Below, one piece after another: positions 7,154 through 13,225 of a stretch of 25,662 nt of DNA. Source of the stretch: an uncultured Collinsella sp. (GTDB lineage: Bacteria > Actinomycetota > Coriobacteriia > Coriobacteriales > Coriobacteriaceae); assembly GCA_900549025.1 (NCBI GenBank), contig URMZ01000026.1:1-25662 (forward strand), read 5' to 3'. The notes beneath the pieces were generated by a model that did no database searches, was not told the origin of the DNA, and worked only from the letters and a program-made list of their open reading frames with translations. A program made the position numbers and the translations under genes. Every line of letters starts with the position of its first letter. The first letter of the stretch is position 1.

Positions 7154-8236
7154 CTATCGCACGAAGTACCAGGGGCTTTCTTGCACGGTGGGCTCCAAGG
7201 CAATGCCCGTGCGTTCCTTAAACAGATCCATGTCCTGCGATTTCTCTGTCCACCACGCGTTGGGCTTAAAGGTCATGCTCTCAACGACATGACCGACAAA
7301 CACACTGTTGCGCAGCTTGGAGAAGTCGGTGTTCATAATCAGGATGGACGCGAGCACCAGCACAATGCCCAGGACCTTGATCGCGCCGGCGGGCTCGGCA
7401 TAGACACCAATGCCCACCAGTACGGTGACGACCGTCTCGAAAGACATTACGACGGGAACCTTCGATGTCTCGAGTCCCATGGACAGACCCTGCATATATA
7501 GGATGTAGGCCACGGCTGTGGGGATGAGTCCAAAACCAAGGAACAGCAGCAGCAACTGTGGCGATATTGCCGCGGCGACATCCGGCCACGGAGCCGCGAT
7601 AGCTGCCATAACCGCACCGCCAAAAACAAAGCCCCAAAACGTGACAGCCAGCGGGTGGACCGTCTTGGTTGCTATCCGGCTAAACACCGCGAGTGACGCA
7701 CCACAAAGGCCTGCAATCACGCCCGACGTGACGCCCCAAACCGAAAAATGAAAACCGGAAAGGTCACCATTGGTCACTGCAAGCACGCAGCCAACGATGT
7801 TAAAGACAATGGCAACGAGCTTGTTGGGGGTCACGTCCTCGCGATAAAGCACGCGGCCGAGCATGACGCCAAACACCGGCGAGGTGTAGAGCAGCACCGA
7901 GGCCGTGGACATGCCCACCTCGCCCATGCACTCGTAATAGCAGGTGTTGGCGGCGGCCAAACCGACGATACCGACAAGCGCGCAGGGAACGAGCTCTTTA
8001 GGACTTGCCTTGAACAGAGCCAGCGGACCCTGAGCCACGGTAGACCCCTCACCCGGACGGCAGCCCATAAACATCAGGACCGGCGCCAAGATAAGCGCTC
8101 CGACCAACAAGCGAAAGGCCGCCATGCTCTGAGACGAAACGCCCATGGCCGCAATGCCGTTTACAAAGATTCCGATGCTGCCCCACATAAGCGCGGCGAT
8201 CAGCACCAGCACATAGCCCAGATTGCTTTTCTTCAA
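7154..8236 (-). CDS. EamA/DMT-family transporter, probable amino acid or metabolite exporter
   Basis: This 360-residue membrane protein has ten hydrophobic helices in two EamA repeats. The first begins LGYVLVLIAALMWGSIGIFVNGIAAMG and the second WGVTSGVIAGLCGASLAVFSRIATK. EamA/DMT proteins often export amino acids or other small metabolites. The start is taken as TTG at 8236 because GAGGAGG lies 5 nt upstream; the in-frame TTG at 8272 has no ribosome binding site. After the last helix a hydrophilic tail of about 60 residues (from DFSKLRNSVFV) continues to the end, longer than in most relatives. The gene lies between the two deglycase-type genes and shares the operator motif of the PTS promoter. 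It may export the amine released by deglycation; that role is inferred. Confidence 0.9.
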   Translation of the reverse strand: MKKSNLGYVLVLIAALMWGSIGIFVNGIAAMGVSSQSMAAFRLLVGALILAPVLMFMGCRPGEGSTVAQGPLALFKASPKELVPCALVGIVGLAAANTCYYECMGEVGMSTASVLLYTSPVFGVMLGRVLYREDVTPNKLVAIVFNIVGCVLAVTNGDLSGFHFSVWGVTSGVIAGLCGASLAVFSRIATKTVHPLAVTFWGFVFGGAVMAAIAAPWPDVAAAISPQLLLLFLGFGLIPTAVAYILYMQGLSMGLETSKVPVVMSFETVVTVLVGIGVYAEPAGAIKVLGIVLVLASILIMNTDFSKLRNSVFVGHVVESMTFKPNAWWTEKSQDMDLFKERTGIALEPTVQESPWYFVR

Positions 8237-8275
8237 CGCAGCCTCCTCGGTATTGTTTCCAATATGTTTCAAACT

Positions 8276-8288
8276 ACGTTATAGTCGT
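8276..8288 (-). promoter_or_regulatory. Candidate GntR operator upstream of the EamA gene
   Basis: ACGT-TATAG-TCGT is one base away from ACGT-N5-ACGT, and ACGTTATA matches the other two sites exactly (here on the opposite strand). It overlaps a possible minus-strand -10 (TATAAC), about 40 nt upstream of the start codon. Confidence 0.4.
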
Positions 8289-8355
8289 TATATACATTTT
8301 TCAAGACACAAATCGGCGAACGGAAAAATCTGCTCCCACATACTCATTGGGTAGT

Positions 8356-8421
8356 CATTGGGGACGCACTTAAATGACTGGTCATTCAAGAACGCCCCCC
8401 AACGACTAGGACTGTCCCCAA
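8356..8421. repeat. Long imperfect intergenic hairpin with GGGGAC/GTCCCC ends
   Basis: The segment 8356-8378 folds back on 8381-8404. CTTAAATGAC (8369-8378) pairs with GTCATTCAAG (8381-8390) with one mismatch, and CATTGGGG pairs with CCCCAACG. A second GTCCCCAA (8414-8421) can pair with TTGGGGAC (8358-8365). No U-tract is present. It shares GGGAC-type ends with other repeats in the window. Confidence 0.6.
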
Positions 8422-8484
8422 CTGCCGGCAGAAAAGGAACGTTCCCAACGTCTAAGGCGCCGCTGGTTGAGCATAAGTCAGCGA

Positions 8485-8624
8485 GCGGGCCGCATTTGAG
8501 GCAAGGTGACGTGAAACGAAAGGGCGCTGACCTTCTGGTCGCGCCCTTGAAGTTGAACGTCAGATTGCCCAAATGCGGACCGCGCAGCGTCGAGCCGTTA
8601 CGCGGTTTGGTAAAACCGCGTAAC
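8485..8624 (-). repeat. Stop-codon-abutting structured repeat, copy 2 (complete)
   Basis: A large imperfect hairpin spans 8485-8583. GCGGGCCGCATTTG... on the left pairs with ...CAAATGCGGACCGC on the right, roughly 32 of 43 positions, closed by GACC-TTCT-GGTC. It is followed by GCAGCGTCGAGC and the perfect 12-bp hairpin 8597-8624. The last base is the first base of the complemented stop codon of the gene at 8624-9616, so the repeat begins exactly at that gene's stop. Confidence 0.8.
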
Positions 8625-9616
8625 TAATACTCAAGCTTCCACATGTAGCGGCGCGTCATGTAGTCCTTGTGGGTGACGACAGAGAGCGCACGCATGTACA
8701 CGTTGTTGAGGATTGGGGCAAAGATCAGGTGGTTGAAGTACTCACTCACGCTGTCCTTGATGTCGTTGAGGCCGAGCTCCTTGGCGTCGAGCTGATAGAC
8801 GCGCTCGCCACCGTACTGGTTGACGAAGCGGATACCGCGCTCGTCGTTGCAGCGGCTGCGGCCGACGCTGATGAGCTGGAACAGCGAGGTGCGCTTGTCC
8901 AGGATCTCGAAGGGGCCGTGGAAGAAGTCGCAGGTGTTGATGGTGCAGGAGTCGATCTGCAGCATCTCCTGCACGTTGCAGATGCTAAAGACGTAGGCGG
9001 CACCAAAGAGCGGGCCCTGAGCCATCACGTTGATGCAGGGCTTGTCGGCGTTCTGCTCGGCCCACTTGGCAGCGAGCGGACGGGTGTACTCGACGGCCTT
9101 GCGATAGATGGGGTCGACCAAGTCGAACGCGGCCATAGCGGTCTCGTACTCGGCATAGCCCTCGGTCTGCTGCGTAAGCTCCATGGCGATCATGGTCACG
9201 ACGGCGGAGTTGGTACGGCCCATGCAAGACTCGTCGACGGCCAGGCTGTCATACTGAATCTTGTAGTCGCAGACCTCGGTGAGGCCGGACTCGTCGACAT
9301 AGATGGCGATGGTGCTGGCGCCGTGGTCCTTGGCGACCTGGGCGGCGACGATGGTCTCCTTGGTGCCGCGCATGGACACGACGACGGCCAGGGTGTTCTC
9401 GTTGACATAGGCGGGCGTGGCGTGCACGAACTCGTTGCTGGTGTAGCTGGAGCTCACGACCTGCGTGGCCTCGTGCTCCATAAAGTACTGGGCAGGATAG
9501 TTGCCGCCGTTGGATCCGCCGGCGCCAATCCACACGACGCGCTTGATGCCGCCCTTGTCTGCCTTGTCGGCCAAAACCTGGGAGACGACGTCCTTAACCT
9601 GTTCCTGAGTAGTCAT
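8624..9616 (-). CDS. Second SIS-domain sugar-amine 6-phosphate deglycase-like protein
   Basis: The 330-residue protein is a diverged paralogue of the protein at 3187-4170, with the same two SIS domains. The first contains VVWIGAGGSNGGNYPAQYF and VVSMRGTKETI. Glu217 (VQEMLQ) and His233 (FFHGPFE) keep the 16-residue spacing of the FraB/GlmS active site. The Glu of the GE-x-x-HGP motif is Asp here (TCDFFHGP). The C-terminus RRYMWKLEY is nearly identical to its paralogue. AAAGG lies 10 nt upstream of the ATG at 9616. The gene is transcribed alone, divergent from the GntR gene at 9822, and ends in the structured repeat. In gfr-type systems two deglycases handle related substrates (gluco- versus fructoselysine 6-phosphate); a similar split is plausible here. 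Confidence 0.87.
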   Translation of the reverse strand: MTTQEQVKDVVSQVLADKADKGGIKRVVWIGAGGSNGGNYPAQYFMEHEATQVVSSSYTSNEFVHATPAYVNENTLAVVVSMRGTKETIVAAQVAKDHGASTIAIYVDESGLTEVCDYKIQYDSLAVDESCMGRTNSAVVTMIAMELTQQTEGYAEYETAMAAFDLVDPIYRKAVEYTRPLAAKWAEQNADKPCINVMAQGPLFGAAYVFSICNVQEMLQIDSCTINTCDFFHGPFEILDKRTSLFQLISVGRSRCNDERGIRFVNQYGGERVYQLDAKELGLNDIKDSVSEYFNHLIFAPILNNVYMRALSVVTHKDYMTRRYMWKLEY

Positions 9617-9654
9617 CGTGCATCAGCCTTTCTTCTCGTTTGATGCTCTCGATG

Positions 9655-9801
9655 GCATACAAGTTACATACATGTTTTGGTTATGTCGACTAGTTGTATG
9701 CTATATTTGTCTTAGAAAATTTGCTGATACGGTTTTCGATAACTTAATACCAGCGGTTTTGTTGTTGTATTGAATACATGCTTGATTAGATACGCATACA
9801 G
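9655..9801. promoter_or_regulatory. Divergent control region with repeated GCATACA sites
   Basis: GCATACAA (9655-9662) and TTGTATGC (9694-9701) form an 8-bp inverted repeat, and GCATACAG occurs again at 9794-9801. TGTATTGAATACA (9766-9778) is a perfect palindrome. Possible plus-strand promoter elements are TTGATT and TAGATA, 16 bp apart (about 9783-9810). These are candidate operators for the regulator encoded at 9822-10544. Confidence 0.45.
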
Positions 9802-9821
9802 GTTAGATACAGGTTGATCGC

Positions 9822-10544
9822 ATGAACGCTTCATCTAAAAAGAGACTGACCCAATACGAGCGCTTGGCGGGCATGCTGCGCGACCGCATCGCCTCCGGCA
9901 CCTACGCGCGCGGAGACAAGCTGCCGTCCGAGATGGAACTCATGGACGAATCGGGGCTGTCGCGTAGCACCGTACGCCACGCCCTTAAGGTGCTCGTTGA
10001 TGAGGGCCTGGTGCGCACCGAGCGCGGGCGTGGCGCCTTTGTGGCCGACACGCCGGCGCTCCACGAGAACAACCTGGTGTTTTCGAGCTACACGACACAG
10101 GTCCAGGGTCAGGGTATGAAGCCCACCACGCGCACGGTGGACTCGGGCTTTGCCAAGGCCGCGGGCAATGCGGCCAAGTTCTTCGATGTCGCCGTGGGCA
10201 GCAAGCTCGTCAAACTTGTCCGCCTGCGTTATCTGGACGATGCGCCGCTGTGCCTGGAGACCACCTATCTACCACCGAGCTTCGAAGCACTCATCGATCG
10301 CGATATCAACGGTTCGCTCTACGCCACGCTGCGCCAGGAATTCCATCGCGCGCCGGCACAGGGGCATAAGACCTTTGAGGTGTGCTATGCCTCGCAAAAC
10401 GAGGCGTTTTTGCTCAACGTTGAGCGCGGGCAGGCGCTGATCCTAATCACCGACTACGTCTACGACACCGACGGCCGCCCGCTCCACGTCTCCAAGCGCA
10501 TCCAACGCACCGACCGCGCCAAATACACCGAGCCAATCGGCTAA
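9822..10544 (+). CDS. GntR-family (HutC subfamily) transcriptional regulator, divergent from the deglycase
   Basis: The 240-residue protein has an N-terminal winged helix at about residues 8-74 (QYERLAGMLRDRIASGTY, then KLPSEMELMDESGLSRSTVRHAL, then ERGRGAFV). A UTRA effector domain spans about 90-235. It is clearly different from the regulator at 100-819 beyond the family motifs. It is the only plus-strand gene here and faces away from the deglycase gene at 8624-9616, a classic regulator-target arrangement; the intergenic region has repeated GCATACA sites. The ribosome binding site (AGGTTGA) is modest. The gene ends 22 nt before the convergent GNAT stop codon, with a small inverted repeat between them. 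It probably represses the adjacent deglycase in response to a sugar-amine phosphate; the ligand is unknown. Confidence 0.93.
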   Translation: MNASSKKRLTQYERLAGMLRDRIASGTYARGDKLPSEMELMDESGLSRSTVRHALKVLVDEGLVRTERGRGAFVADTPALHENNLVFSSYTTQVQGQGMKPTTRTVDSGFAKAAGNAAKFFDVAVGSKLVKLVRLRYLDDAPLCLETTYLPPSFEALIDRDINGSLYATLRQEFHRAPAQGHKTFEVCYASQNEAFLLNVERGQALILITDYVYDTDGRPLHVSKRIQRTDRAKYTEPIG

Positions 10545-10545
10545 C

Positions 10546-10578
10546 CTGCCAAAATAAACCTGTCCCTAAATGGTAGGT
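10546..10578. repeat. Small inverted-repeat element, copy C (inverted), probable two-way terminator
   Basis: CCTGCCAAAA... to ...TGGTAGG is the reverse complement of copy B (3046-3078) with few changes. It lies between two convergent genes. It starts just past the GntR stop codon and extends into the last codons of the GNAT gene, whose TAG stop (10566-10568) it provides. Confidence 0.7.
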
Positions 10579-11156
10579 TTGGGGAGGTCGGGGAACCAGG
10601 TTGGTTTGGGTTGGTTGGGCGTGCGCTCGGCCAGGACCAACTCCATCCAGCACATGTCGTACCAGCGGCCGAACTTTTGGGCACAGCGATCGAAGGCGCC
10701 CACCAAGCGATATCCCATATGGGCATGGAAGTCCTGGCTATTGTGCGTTAGATACTCGTCGTCCTTGTCGTGCGGCACGGCGATGAGCGCGCACATGTTG
10801 GTGATGCCCATCGCGATCAGGCACTGCTTGAGCGCATCGTGCAGCTTGCGACCCAGCCCGCCATGGCGCACATCGCGTGCCAGGTAGATCGACGTCTCGA
10901 CCGACCAGTCGTATGCCTCGCGGCTGTTAAGCGGACTCACGTAGGCATAGCCTACCGGACGCCCGTCCAACTCCATCACCAGATACGGATAGCGCTTGAG
11001 CGTACGCTCGATGCGCCCGGCGAACTCCTCAACGCTCGGCACCTCGTATTCGCAGGTAATCGCCGTCTGGCGCACATACGGCTCATAGATGGCAAGCAAC
11101 GCCGGCGCATCATCGGGCGTCGCCAGGCGAATCGTCGGCTCGGACATCTCGGTCAT
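10566..11156 (-). CDS. GNAT-family N-acetyltransferase, phosphinothricin-acetyltransferase-like
   Basis: The 196-residue protein resembles the PAT/YncA branch of GNAT acetyltransferases, which transfer acetyl from acetyl-CoA to small amines. It starts TIRLATPDDAPALLAIYEPYV, has the acetyl-CoA loop RHGGLGRKL at about residue 99, and GYRLVGAFDRCAQKFGRWYDMCWMEL near the C-terminus. The start at 11156 is chosen because GGAGAAGGG lies just upstream; a longer reading would include the terminator hairpin at 11181-11214. The last four codons and the stop come from a repeat element, giving an unusual hydrophilic, Pro-rich tail (after about residue 178). The substrate cannot be told from sequence. Proximity to the sugar-amine locus is suggestive only. 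Confidence 0.88.
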   Translation of the reverse strand: MTEMSEPTIRLATPDDAPALLAIYEPYVRQTAITCEYEVPSVEEFAGRIERTLKRYPYLVMELDGRPVGYAYVSPLNSREAYDWSVETSIYLARDVRHGGLGRKLHDALKQCLIAMGITNMCALIAVPHDKDDEYLTHNSQDFHAHMGYRLVGAFDRCAQKFGRWYDMCWMELVLAERTPNQPKPTWFPDLPKPTI

Positions 11157-11180
11157 ACAACCCTTCTCCCCAAAAGCAAA

Positions 11181-11214
11181 GGCCACCCTGCGCCAAACCC
11201 GGCGCAGGGTGGCC
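11181..11214 (-). terminator. Intrinsic terminator of the threonine aldolase gene
   Basis: GGCCACCCTGCGCC (11181-11194) pairs perfectly with 11201-11214 around a 6-nt loop. On the minus strand it starts 18 nt after the aldolase stop codon and is followed by TTTGCTTTT. Confidence 0.85.
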
Positions 11215-11231
11215 CTCGTCATTACATCAGG

Positions 11232-12257
11232 CTACAGGACAGCCGCCAGCGCGTCGATATCCTCCTGCGTCGTGGCCCAGCTGGTGCAAAAGCGCACCAC
11301 CGTGTGGGTCTCGTCGTACTTTTCCCAGTACTCGATCGAGGCATGTTCGCGAATGCGCGCCATGTCCTCGTTGGGCAGAATCACGAACTGCTGGTTAGTC
11401 GGAGTCTCCAAAAAGAACTGGTAGCCGTGCTCGTGCAGCACGCGACGAAGCGCCTGAGCGGTTTCGATCGCCTGACGGCCAATCTCAAAATACAGGCCGT
11501 CAGTAAAGAGCGCCTCAAACTGCACGCCCGTCAGGCGGCCCTTGGCCAACAGCGCGCCGTGCTGCTTAATACGCGGAATGGGATGCGCCGGGGCGTGCAT
11601 GCCGCAGAACACCACAGCCTCGCCGCAGAGCGCACCGCACTTGGTGCCGCCGATGTAGAACACGTCACACAGCTGCGCCAGCTCGGGCAGGGTAATGTCG
11701 CACTCATCGGCCGCCAGCGCATAGGCCAGGCGAGCACCGTCCACAAACAGCGGAATCTCGCGCTTCTGGCACACCGCGTGAATCGCCGCGAGCTCGGCCT
11801 TGGAGTACAGCGTGCCGTACTCGGTCGACAGACTCACGTACACGGCACCCGGGAACACCGTGTGCTCGTAGCTCTCGTTTTCATAGAACACCTGGATATA
11901 GTTCTCGAGGTCCTCGGCGCGCATCTTGCCCTCGTAGCCGGGGATGGTGAGCACCTTGTGGCCGCCAAACTCAATGGCGCCCGCCTCGTGGCAGGCGACG
12001 TGGCCAGTCTCGGCAGCAACGACGCCCTCGTACGGCGCGAGCAGCATATCGATCACCGTCGCGTTGGCCTGCGTGCCGCCCACCAGAAAAAACACGTCGG
12101 CATCGGGGGCCTGGCAGGCCTCGCGAATAAGCTGCTTGGCACGCTCGGTATGCGCATCGGTACCGTAGCCGGGCTGTGGCTCCATGTTGGTGTCGACGAG
12201 CGCCTGCAGCACCGCCGGATGTGCGCCGTGGGAATAGTCATTGTTAAACGCGAGCAT
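11232..12257 (-). CDS. ltaE: Low-specificity threonine aldolase / beta-eliminating lyase family (PLP)
   Basis: The 341-residue cytoplasmic enzyme is a fold-type I PLP protein of the threonine aldolase family, which cleaves threonine or allo-threonine to glycine and acetaldehyde. It has NDYSHGAHPAVL at the start, GGTQANATVID at about 60-70, PLFVDGARLAYAL with Asp173 (contacts the PLP ring nitrogen), and FYIGGTKCGAL with Lys206 as the PLP Schiff-base lysine. The start at 12257 has GAGG 6 nt upstream; longer readings have none. It lies 45 nt downstream of the PAP2 gene and is probably co-transcribed with it, ending at the strong terminator 11181-11214. The symbol is assigned by family; related beta-eliminating lyases cannot be excluded. 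Confidence 0.88.
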   Translation of the reverse strand: MLAFNNDYSHGAHPAVLQALVDTNMEPQPGYGTDAHTERAKQLIREACQAPDADVFFLVGGTQANATVIDMLLAPYEGVVAAETGHVACHEAGAIEFGGHKVLTIPGYEGKMRAEDLENYIQVFYENESYEHTVFPGAVYVSLSTEYGTLYSKAELAAIHAVCQKREIPLFVDGARLAYALAADECDITLPELAQLCDVFYIGGTKCGALCGEAVVFCGMHAPAHPIPRIKQHGALLAKGRLTGVQFEALFTDGLYFEIGRQAIETAQALRRVLHEHGYQFFLETPTNQQFVILPNEDMARIREHASIEYWEKYDETHTVVRFCTSWATTQEDIDALAAVL

Positions 12258-12302
12258 GGCAATCCTCTCTAGCCGGGCACGGGCCCGATGATTCAAACGG
12301 GG

Positions 12303-13166
12303 CTATTGTACGCCGTTGGGATAGGCAATGCGCGCGGCAAGGCACTCAAGTGCCAGTACCAGGGCAAAGCCGCAGCTCACGTCGCTCAAAAAGTGCGCCC
12401 CGATCACGATACGGCCAAAGGCGACGAGCGCCGCGACCACAGCCGCCGTCCAAAAGACCACCCGGCGGTGCGACGGCTTTTCCTTAAAGGCCGCTGCGGG
12501 AAGCCCGGCGAGCATCAGGCCAATCGCCGCATGCGCGGTGTGTCCACTCGCGAACGACTTAAAGCCGTCCTTGATTACGCCGGCGGCAATAAAGGCCCAC
12601 TTGTCGGGGTTGCCAATCACCCACCACGGCTGAAAATTGAGCCCCGGCGTGACCTCGATCACGCGCATGCGCGGGCGCGACCACAACGGCTTAACAATGA
12701 CGTTGAGGATAATGGCCTGAGCGACCCACACGGCAAGCACCATCAACGCCCAGCGCGTGAGCTCATCGGGCTCGGTCGTGCGCGTGAGGCGATAGATGAT
12801 AAGGTTGGCGGCGATGACCAGCACAAACGTCAGCACCAGCTGAACGGCAATGAGTTTGCCGCCAACCCGCAGGGACGAAACAATCTCGTAGCCGGCCAGG
12901 CCAACGTTGACGAGGATGCCGAGCACGGCAAGCCATTTGCTCCCCCTGGAGTCGAGACGCATCGCGCGTACGAGCATAACGCCCGCGACGCTCGCCGTCA
13001 GCTCGAACGGCAGCTCGCCGGCAGCCTCGATAAAGCGGCCGTACATGCTGCCGATGTTGAACAGCGCGCACGAGATCTGATAATCGAAGAAGCTGCCCAC
13101 GCCCAGACAAAGGCACAGGACAACCGCGATAATGGCGACATCTTTCTTATAGATGTATCCGAACAT
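12303..13166 (-). CDS. PAP2-family membrane phosphatase
   Basis: This 287-residue membrane protein has about six or seven hydrophobic helices and the three phosphatase motifs of the PAP2 superfamily. They are KPLWSRPR (about residue 159), FASGHTAHA (about 206, catalytic His), and GRIVIGAHFLSD (about 251, nucleophile His and Asp). Such enzymes remove phosphate from lipids such as phosphatidate or undecaprenyl pyrophosphate at the membrane. The start at 13166 has AAAGGA 4 nt upstream. It follows mfd by 56 nt, with a remnant repeat between, and leads into the aldolase gene. The substrate is unknown. Confidence 0.88.
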   Translation of the reverse strand: MFGYIYKKDVAIIAVVLCLCLGVGSFFDYQISCALFNIGSMYGRFIEAAGELPFELTASVAGVMLVRAMRLDSRGSKWLAVLGILVNVGLAGYEIVSSLRVGGKLIAVQLVLTFVLVIAANLIIYRLTRTTEPDELTRWALMVLAVWVAQAIILNVIVKPLWSRPRMRVIEVTPGLNFQPWWVIGNPDKWAFIAAGVIKDGFKSFASGHTAHAAIGLMLAGLPAAAFKEKPSHRRVVFWTAAVVAALVAFGRIVIGAHFLSDVSCGFALVLALECLAARIAYPNGVQ

Positions 13167-13189
13167 GCTTTCCTTTCGATGGAACCAGA

Positions 13190-13225
13190 GTGCCCAAATG
13201 GGGCGTTTGCAGCGTCGACCCGTTA
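13190..13225 (-). repeat. Stop-codon-abutting structured repeat, copy 3 (remnant)
   Basis: TGCCCAAATGGGG (from 13192) and GCAGCGTCGACCCGTTA (13209-13225) match copy 2 (about 8567-8600) closely. The left arm and the 28-nt hairpin are missing. The CGTTA end includes the complemented TAA stop codon of mfd. Confidence 0.65.

Larger units (their letters stand above)
8237..8623. other. Gene-free stretch between the upstream deglycase and EamA genes
   Basis: These 387 nt hold the EamA leader and a candidate operator (8276-8288), a long hairpin repeat (8356-8421), and copy 2 of the stop-abutting repeat (8485-8624). A 94-codon minus-strand frame across it is made mostly of these repeats and is not credible. 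Confidence 0.7.

Noticed and set aside
8237..8272. Upstream TTG start for the EamA transporter
   Set aside because: No ribosome binding site precedes it, while GAGGAGG lies 5 nt before the TTG at 8236.
8288..8572. 94-codon minus-strand frame between the upstream deglycase and EamA genes
   Set aside because: It is built almost entirely from two intergenic hairpin repeats, has no convincing ribosome binding site, and no recognisable domain.
8597..8624. Intrinsic terminator at the 12-bp perfect hairpin after the 8624-9616 gene
   Set aside because: The stem is strong but is followed by GGCTCG and not by a U-tract, so it is treated as part of a repeat element.
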